Below are positions 46,008-53,129 of a stretch of 53,129 bases of DNA, piece by piece. The stretch covers positions 1 through 53,129 of the forward strand of contig BBXU01002176.1 in NCBI GenBank assembly GCA_001598975.1. The letters are read 5' to 3'. Positions within the stretch are counted from its first letter, which is position 1. Each line of letters opens with the position of its first letter. This DNA comes from Parachlorella kessleri. Lineage: Eukaryota; Chlorophyta; Trebouxiophyceae; Chlorellales; Chlorellaceae. The position numbers and the translations under genes are program-made. The notes beneath the pieces were generated by a model. It was not told where the DNA came from and did no database searches. It worked only from the letters and a program-made list of their open reading frames with translations.

Positions 46008-46382
46008 GCAAGACAGGAGCATGGGCCACCCTGCACCCCTCCCATTCATTCGCGGCAGCAGGGCCAGGCAGGGCCCATGGCGGCATTTCGAAAGGTTCCC
46101 AGCACCGCACACATCATCACGGCCTCTGCTCCTGGCAAACTGCTCATGCCGAGTGGCCGAGGGGCTGGCCAATCTGCTAGCTCTGCTGTTGCTGCCGCCA
46201 CCGCTGCCACTGCTGTTGCACAATGTGGTGTTTTACCTCCTCCTGTTCATTTGCTTGCTAGTGCTGCTGGCCATATTACGGTGGCCACCCCGTTGCCAAA
46301 GTTGTATTCAAAGGCAGTCATGCGCACGTTGTCGTCTGGACAACACCTTGGTGACTGAAGCATGCCAGGCTGACTGCTGCAG
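46008..46382 (+). other. Uncertain joint between the SET gene and the acidic-protein gene
   Basis: Only 375 bases separate the SET stop from the first clear acidic exon. A frame from ATG 46077 (MAAFRKVPSTAHIITASAPG, then Gly/Ala-rich to about 46225) could be the first exon of the acidic gene, or an internal exon of one long gene if the SET transcript skips 45963-46007. No good phase-0 donor was found near its end, so neither reading is secure. The first exon of the acidic gene therefore remains open. Confidence 0.35.
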
Positions 46383-47120
46383 GGGTCTGGGGCTAGTGAC
46401 GAGTCTGACAGGCATGATGGGGACCCCTCGTCAGAGGAAAAAGGGGAAGATGAGAAGGTAGCCATGACTGCACCTGACAGCAGTTGACTCCAGGCGGCAA
46501 ATGCTGTACTGCTGACCCCATGACATGCAGAGGTGTCACTTACAAGGCCAGCTTCACGCAGTCTAGCGGTCCGAGCAATGCCCCGGTTACTTTACCAAGC
46601 TGCTTGTTGCAGGGCTCTGGGGCTAGTGATGGGGATAGTGGGCATGATGATGGGGAGCCCTCAGCAGAGGAAGAGGTGGAGGAGGAGAAGGTAGCTATGC
46701 CCGTCCCTGACAGAGCCAACTCTATATGGCAACGGCTTTACTGACATCATCAGGTGTTGCAGCACTGTCACTTACAAGGCCTATTTTTTGCACTGGAGCA
46801 ATCCTCTGATCACTGAACAAGGCCAGGCTGCCTGATGTAGGGGTCTGAGGCTAGTGACGAGGATGGTGGGCATGATGGGGCGCCCTCATCAGACGAAGAG
46901 GAGGAGGAGGAGAAGGTAGCTAGCCTGAGCGCAATGGCTTCACCGATCTCATGACATCTTGCAGAGGTCTTTCCAAGGGCAGCTTTGTGCACCATGGCGG
47001 TGTGGGCAATACCCTGGTCACTGAACCATGCCAGGCTGCCTGCTGCAGGGGTCTGATGCTAGTGACGAGGAGGGTGGGCATGATGGAGAGCCCTCGGACG
47101 AAGAGGGGGACGAGGAGGAG
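46383..47120 (+). repeat. Four tandem copies of an acidic exon with its intron
   Basis: Exons of 75, 78, 75 and 72 bases start at 46383, 46613, 46841 and 47049 (period about 208-230). All are phase 0 at both ends, start GGGTCTG/GGCTCTG and are followed by gtagc(c/t). The introns are also alike, for example cactgaac-aaggccaggctgcctg-tgcag before the acceptor. So exon plus intron was copied, adding about 25 acidic residues each time. Confidence 0.85.
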
Positions 47121-50100
47121 GTAGCTATACCCGCCCCTGACAGCGGCTGATTGATCATTTATCCCAGACATGATGTTTTGTGCTGCAATGACCAGGCCGA
47201 TGGAAGGTCGTAGTGGCGGTGCTAGTATTTTTCAGCCCATATGTGTGTGTACTTCAAACGGTATTGAAGCCTCTAGTGCTTAATCTGCAGGTGGTGGAAA
47301 GTATCACGGAGGAGGAGGAGGAGGAGGAGGAGGAGGTGGTAAAGGAGGAAGACGCGTCTGCTGAGGAGGTGGATGAGGAGAAGGTCAGATATAACTGGGC
47401 CTTAGGAGCAGCAGGTTGCTATTTCTGCCGGGCAGTATAGGTTCTCACAGATACAATGGCAGCCATGGTCGGACCGGAGGTCCCGCTCTGAATGCCTATA
47501 CTGTGCAGGTAACGGCAGTGAGGGTACTACTTCCAAATTATTTCATTGCAACTTTTGCATCATACCCGAACGGCCCTGGCTGGATAGGTGAGGTGACACT
47601 TGGCAGTCTGCTGTGTGCACTACTTGTGCGTGTTTTGTTTGTGCAGCCCATGGTCTGGGCGTTGCACCCCGCTTGAACCGTCCACGACCTGTTTGTTGCA
47701 GGACCATGGTGAGACAGGGAGGAAAGGTGCAGAGCAAGGGTGGTTAACAAGTTCAGGGACGATGGAGTGTAGTATAGCCCAGCAGGCTTGGCATTGCACT
47801 CGGGGGTTGACTGATTACCTTCGTTGCATCGCTGCTTGCAGGCTGTCCTAAGCCTCGACACCGCTGGAGATGGGGTGGATGCTGCAGAGGGGGAAGTGGA
47901 TAGCGCGGCCCATGCTGATGCATCCACGGCTCCCTTGGGTCCCTGCAGTACTAGTGTCGAGGTAAACCCACAACACTTTGCACCCTGGAGTGTGAGAAAT
48001 GCTGGAGGCATTGAGCTTATGCCTAGCCGAGCCTGGCGTTGTACCTAGATGGAGCTGTCTTTGGGGCTTGAATCACATTGTATCGTCCATATAGCGTGCT
48101 TTTTATGATATCAGACTGAGGATTTTCCCCTACCCCCCCCCCCCCCCCTCGCCGCCGTTGATTTTGAAAAGGGAGAGGAGCTCATGTCTCCTTGGGGTGG
48201 GGGAACAACTCTAGCGCTTGTCGCTGCTGAGCCTTCCCGGGAGCCGAGGAAGAAGAAGAAAAGAAAAATCATCATGCCTGCCCCTGAGCAGGTAATTAAA
48301 CTCTTCGCCAGCATGCCTGCCTGCGGCTGCCTAGACAGTAGTGAAAGACGTTCGCCTGGCGAACCCTGGGTTTGTATTGTGCCTCAGCACCAGTGGTGGA
48401 CCACCATCAGGCATTAGCTGGTGCTAGCTTTACTTACCAATGTGGTCCGACGCCGTGCAGCAGGGCGCTGCGAAGAAGGCTGACATGGCAGACAAGACGA
48501 GGAGTAAGCCCATGAAGGTACTCAGCTCCGCTTCTGCAGGTGCATTTTCTTTTGGTTATGGCATTCCATTTGGCATTGCGTGACGTGTGACTGCTCTTTT
48601 CTCGAGTTAGCCAGTGTGCATGATGTCCGTTCGGCACATGCTGTGGCATGTCGAGGGCTTAGAATACTCCAAGGCCAGTGGCTTTATGTATTTTTGCCTT
48701 CCGGACTTCACATTTCATTATCTGGGATGTTGGCTTTGGAGCTCTCTTGATAGTGCCTGTATCAAAGGTTCTTGCCCGCTTGGTGTTCTTGCGTGCCTGG
48801 TTTGTGGGCACAATACATCCTGGCTTTTTGTTGGCGCCACTTGTGGGACTCACACCAGCATGGTCAGGTGGCGGTACGCTGTTGGACTAATCCAGACTGC
48901 TTGCCTGGTGTAGCAGAAGGACAAGAAGAGGGCAGCCGAGCATGCTCCTGCTTCTGCTCAGGAGCCCGTCAAGCGGGTAAGGCTATATGATTTGAACTTG
49001 TGACGATGACTTCAATTGAGAGCAAACTACAGATTGCCTCTTCCTGCCCTTCGAGGCAGCAGTGTTTTTGGTCCTCTATGTTATGTGGGGGTGGGGGTGG
49101 GGTGGGGTGGGGTGGGGATTAGCTGTCATTTAGGAATGCGTGTGACCGCACCTGCAGGCATGTTGTGCCCATTGTTACACATACTGGCTGGTTGTCTTAT
49201 GCCTGCCACAGGCGAGAGAGGCAAAGCCGGCAGATGGGCAGTCTGCACTTCCTAGAACGCGTGGAGGTGCAGAGGTGAAGGTATGTCATCGACACATTTT
49301 GGACAAGCCCTTGTTTGGGATGGGCCAAGCAACCATATATGGTACATGGCTTGGCATTCACCGGGCACCTGTAACTGTGCACAAAATGCTTCCGAGCCGT
49401 TGGCAGACACATGGTGGTCTGTACTTAAAACTAACACTGCAAATGTCATGTATAACTTGCATGGCAAATCTGTGACATATGCCGGCGGACCATAGCCACG
49501 CAAACGAAGAAAGTGATTGTTGTTCATGCTGCAGGGAAACAAGGCCCAAATGTCAAAGGTTGCATCTCCTAGCGCTGCTAGAGAAAAGAGTTTGGGCTCA
49601 GCTGGAGGGGCACAAGCGAAGGTATTTGGCTGTTGCAACTGGAATATCTCCCATTGATTTGCCTCGCCCACGTGTGCTAACTAAGGGGCTCAGCATATGC
49701 GTGGACACTGGTGAGTGGCCCTCTTGTGAATTTGTCAAGAAGTGTTGTTCTGAGTTGTCGCTGCACGTGTAAAGGCATTGTTATCTGCTTCATCATTGAA
49801 GGTTGAGGGAGACACCCAGGGTATCAAGGCCAGGCCTCCCAGCAGGATGGTTGCCGCCGCTGCCAAGCAGGGAGCTGGGGCAGGGGATGGTGGTGCCGCA
49901 GAGGTACGTTGGCCATTTAAGACGCTTGAGCATGTGCTTGTTAGAGGTCATTATGGAGTTGATGTGAGGCGCAATTTGCGGTGGGGATAGGCATTGGGCA
50001 GGCGTCATGTTCCCAAACGACGCAAGATGTCTTACAGTTGTCGGTCAGCCCAAGGCCTTTACAAGCTGCCCACGATTTGGTGTGCCAACTGAAGATGAGG

Positions 50101-52584
50101 TTTGTAAGTACTTTGGGAGCAGTTTGCCAGTATGGGCTTGAGTTCCTTTGGCCGAACTCTTGCAGGTCAAGCCACCAAGAGACTCTAAGGGCCTCAGAGG
50201 CTCTGCCACGGCTAGGAAGACCCCGGCTATAATACAGGTTTGCTGTACGATGTGGAGACATTTCACAAGCTGGGTGATCCGCTTGGATGGCTGATCAGCA
50301 CTTGAAGACATATACCATGTCGCCAATGGAAGTCCGAACCCCAGTTAAGGCCCAATGCATGCCTGATGGCAATCCTGCGTGTGTCTGGCCTGCAGGCCAA
50401 AGCTCCCAAGGGGAAGGGTACAGAGGCCGGCAAGGGAGCAAGAGCAGCTGGTGGTGCTCATGATGGCACTGCACCCAAGCGTGCCAAGGTAGGACTTAAG
50501 TTGATGCGCCCTTCCACCATTGTGTAGGTTCAAAGGACAGTTGGGTACGGGTACCTGTATAGTTTCCCAACCTCGGTGATTTGAGCATGTAGGGTCAAAG
50601 GTTGTGCAGTCAAGCTGTCAGCGTCTAGATACTCAGAAGCACCCTTACAGCATTGCAGACCAAGTCCTTGGAGGCCAGGGTTAAGGAGCTCATAGACTGC
50701 GCCACAGAGGTAAGCTCAAGCTTGTCATCAGCTTAGCAGGGCTTAGCTAGGCACTATAGGCACTTGCCCAGCACTTCGTTGTCATGTGAACCGCACAATC
50801 CGCCATTCTAAGAGAGACAGCGCTTTCAGTGCCGACGGGGTCGCTACCCCGTGTTGACCATGTCTCTTTGGCCTCCTATTCTGCAGGGGGACCCGGAGAT
50901 CAAGGCGGTGCTCAAACGCACTATGGTGAGTTTATTACAGCTGTTCTCTTTCGTAAGGGTGGCAGGAAGTGCAAACAGCGTTGGTAACACAGCCTTGCTG
51001 AGGCTGGAGGCAAGCACGCTCCTGTCTTATTACTGTAACTAGCCATGTCTTCATCCATGTTATCCATGCAGGTGACTGTTAGATCATCATTTGTTGAGGC
51101 TTGCAAGGTTTACAATTGTGCCTTGGCATGAGACACACCACACTTCCTCACGCCTGGCTCCGTGCCTGCCTGTGCAGCATGTCAAGGCCATGGGTCAATG
51201 TGGCACGGCCCTCAATATTGACAAGACCCAGCTAGTCATGTTAAACATTCTGAGGTACGTAATAGAAAATCTGAGAAGCTAGGTTGCCTCAAATCCCTAC
51301 CCCTGCGCTATCCGGCAGCGGCTTTGCATACAAACCCAAGTCGCACACCAAGGCTTCTTGTCCAGTATGATTTGGCAGCTCCTACTCGGCCAATGCTATG
51401 CTGTGCTCCTTCTCCTCGATATTATGCAGGGGCCTTGTCAACCTCGACCTTGGGCGGCCTTTTGCAGCAGATCTATCGGACACCAAGTTATTCCGGGCCC
51501 TGACCGGCTCAGTGGGTGGTGGCTTTGTGAACCCGGCAACTAGGCAGTACCTTATACAGTACCTGAGGCGAGTGCACCGTTTCCAGGCTTACCTACTCAC
51601 TACTACTTCGTGTCCACAACAGCAGAAGAGCGGGAGCGGCAGCTGTGTGACTCTTGTGCTCGTAAGGCTCGCTTCGCACTGGCGTGGATCTGACCGCACT
51701 ATATATAGTTATAACTGCATACAGCCCTGTCAGCCCGGGACGCCAGTACCTCCTCTCTGATCTACATTGCCTGCCACCCTTAACAAATAGTTATTGTTTA
51801 CTGCCTCTCTGCTTGCAGCTTGTTCCCCCTTTCTGATGCCTGCTTAATGATGCAGCTGGCACCCGCCACACTGCTGTCTAACCCCTTCCTGTCACTTGCA
51901 TTTCCGTTTTTAAATAGTGATACACCGACTTTGACCCAACAAGGGCCCCGCTGTGTTGCAGGCGCTTGGTGCAAGTGGAGGGCGTTACCGAGACGGAGAT
52001 GCTGAACGTGCTGTCAACGGGCATGGGCGGCAGTGTCGACCTGCCCACCATCCTCAGCTCTTTCAACCCTGGCATGGAGTGGGCTGACCTGCTGCAAGGC
52101 GAGCCTCTGCAGGATCTGCCAACACCGCCACAGTTAATGGCTAAGATGTACGCGGCGGCAGCGGCGACCCAGCAAGGCGCCAAGCAGGCGATGTAAGTGC
52201 ACACTTGTTTAAGTACATGTGTTGGACGGGTGGCCTTATATAAGGGCCTTCCCTTATATATGTACAGTATTGAAATGCCCCCCACAGTGCCTAAGCAGTG
52301 AAGTATAACAAGTGAAAACCCAACAGAGCATACGAAATGGCATCGCACCGTTGTTGCGATGACTCCCCCTGCCGTAAGGTAGCGGCTCGGACATGCCATG
52401 CAGGCAGGAGTGGGTTGACGTGGCAGTGGCCAACGCCAAGGAAGAGCTGAAGGCCAAGGCAGAGGCCAAGGCCAGGGTGGATGATGCCATCAACACCCTG
52501 GAGGCTCGCGCTGCCAGTGGCAAGCTGTCCGAGGGCGAGAGGGCGCGGTTAGCTAAGATACTTGCTGAGGGAGGCCCAGGCTAA
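46383..52584 (+). CDS. Acidic and lysine-rich, probably nuclear protein; 5' end uncertain
   Basis: No family recognised. Clear exons, nearly all phase 0: 46383-46457, 46613-46690, 46841-46915, 47049-47120, 47291-47383, 47842-47961, 48172-48291, 48461-48517, 48917-48976, 49212-49280, 49535-49621, 49802-49903, 50166-50237, 50396-50488, 50659-50709, 50887-50925, 51072-51107, 51178-51254, 51430-51567, 51962-52192 and 52404-52584. First come acidic repeats such as GSEASDEDGGHDGAPSSDEE, then TEEEEEEEEEVV. A basic part follows with PRKKKKRKI and KDKKRAAEHA (nuclear signals) and histone-H1-like Ala/Lys/Gly sequence (GTEAGKGARAA, TAPKRAK). The last 220 residues look folded: SLEARVKELIDCATEGDPEI, NLDLGRPFAADLSDTKLFRA, SVGGGFVNPATRQYLIQYLR, LSTGMGGSVDLPTI and an Ala/Lys/Glu helix at the end. 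The donor after 51567 is GCGAGT. Charge pattern suggests a chromatin or nucleolar partner. Confidence 0.65.
48133..48148 (+). repeat. Run of 16 C in an intron polypyrimidine tract
   Basis: Sixteen consecutive C lie 23 bases before the acceptor of exon 48172-48291. Such a run may slip in replication and in sequencing, so its length may vary. Confidence 0.8.
48797..48898 (+). mobile_element. Intron-resident dispersed element, copy C
   Basis: Blocks in order: tttgtgggcacaatacatcc, tggctttttgttggcgcc, gggactcacaccagcatgg, tcaggtggcggtacgctg, ttggactaatccagact. Lies in the intron before exon 48917-48976 of the acidic-protein gene, ending 18 bases before the acceptor. Confidence 0.6.
49086..49118 (+). 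repeat. Intronic G-quadruplex-like (GGGGT)n run
   Basis: Six G runs of four or five separated by single T (gggggtgggggtggggtggg and onward) inside the intron 48977-49211. This is an ideal pattern for a G-quadruplex in DNA or pre-mRNA. It is also telomere-like only by chance, since the algal repeat is TTTAGGG. Confidence 0.7.
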
Positions 52585-53129
52585 GGACGCTGTCCAGCTG
52601 AGGCCACAGCCTAGTCACCAGCCGCATAGAGCGCTGGCTGGGTTTGTGCCTGGCTTTTGGTCTCGTGCATGCCGTACTTCGAGCGTGTGATGGTGGTGCT
52701 TGGTATCGGAGGTGCGCGGGCGAGCGTACTTGCAGCCAAGCGTGTGCCACTTTTTTCCTCAACTCTCTGGCAATTTTGTCTCTATACCCTTCTCGGCATT
52801 CTGTATATCTTGTAAGTCTCCTTTCGTGCATTGAGACTTCTTGCTTGGGGTTTGGGATTGCTCGCCGCACGAGCGACTGTGCCCCCGCGAGGGGTGGCAT
52901 GCTATAAAACTGGAGTGTTTTAGGGCTTACATATTCTACCGGTGACTTAACTTGATGATGGAATGGAAAAAACACCGGTTCCTCTGCACCTACCAGAAGT
53001 GAGAACGCGGTTGGGTTTCCGGGCACGAAAGCAGTGTATCTGCACTCCAGCAGCTCACTAACACACTGAAGTGTTGGCTCAAGTCAACCACTTCGCTAAC
53101 TTTCCCAGGGGACAAGCCTATTTTTCGCT
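52585..53129 (+). other. 3' untranslated region of the acidic-protein gene and window end
   Basis: Follows the TAA stop at 52582-52584. A TGTAA at 52811-52815 would give a 3' untranslated region of about 230 bases. No start of a further gene was recognised up to the window end. Confidence 0.5.
52811..52815 (+). terminator. Candidate poly(A) signal of the acidic-protein gene
   Basis: TGTAA about 230 bases after the stop, in a T-rich context (tatatcttgtaagtctcc). Confidence 0.45.

Noticed and set aside
46021..46461. Leu-rich open frame resembling a membrane protein
   Set aside because: The Leu run comes from a repetitive gct/gcc/ctg stretch in another frame; the end overlaps the acidic exon 46383-46457, whose frame is repeated four times downstream.
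47693..47720. Very small exon (GACCATG) between gcag and gtgaga
   Set aside because: Seven bases would break the phase-0 chain of the acidic-protein exons; the joint 47383 to 47842 works without it.

Overview
The window is nuclear DNA of a eukaryote, most likely a green alga (Chlorophyta). Every recognisable protein is split by many GT-AG introns of roughly 100-700 bases, a few introns look like GC-AG, exon codon use is GC-rich, and TGTAA (the green-algal poly(A) signal) lies after several stop codons. No bacterial operon, CRISPR array, rRNA gene or intact tRNA was seen. All gene models below are hand-built from splice sites and reading-frame phase; phases agree across nearly all junctions, and exceptions are stated.

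Layout. 1-3253 (+): 3' part of a B3-domain transcription factor with a C-terminal Cys/His motif. 5363-8292 (+): a small secreted protein made of four 48-residue repeats with Lys-Arg pairs, encoded by duplicated exon pairs. 9433-12004 (-): a basic, low-complexity CCDC137-like protein. 12668-15175 (-): a START/SRPBCC-fold protein of the plant DUF220-like kind. 16986-18752 (+): a UBE2T-type ubiquitin-conjugating enzyme. 19479-23157 (+): a thiol/halide S-adenosylmethionine methyltransferase. 24415-39835 (+): five tandem units of about 3.4-3.6 kb, each with one gene made only of helicase-associated (HA) repeats; units 2, 4 and 5 are open, units 1 and 3 are broken. Decayed antisense copies of a second sequence lie between them, and an inverted HA fragment sits at 40432-40775. 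41297-46007 (+): a SET-domain protein. 46383-52584 (+): an acidic then lysine-rich, probably nuclear protein whose acidic part again comes from duplicated exons.

The genes do not form a pathway, though several suggest nuclear or chromatin work (B3, SET, acidic protein, UBE2T). What links the region is its mode of change: tandem duplication at every scale, from splice-site echoes of tens of bases, through exon plus intron units of about 0.2-0.5 kb, to whole-gene units of 3.5 kb. A dispersed intron-resident element of about 100 bases also recurs. The two most unusual loci are the repeat secreted precursor with dibasic sites and the five-copy HA-repeat array, whose genes appear to start with a five-base coding exon (ATG AG).
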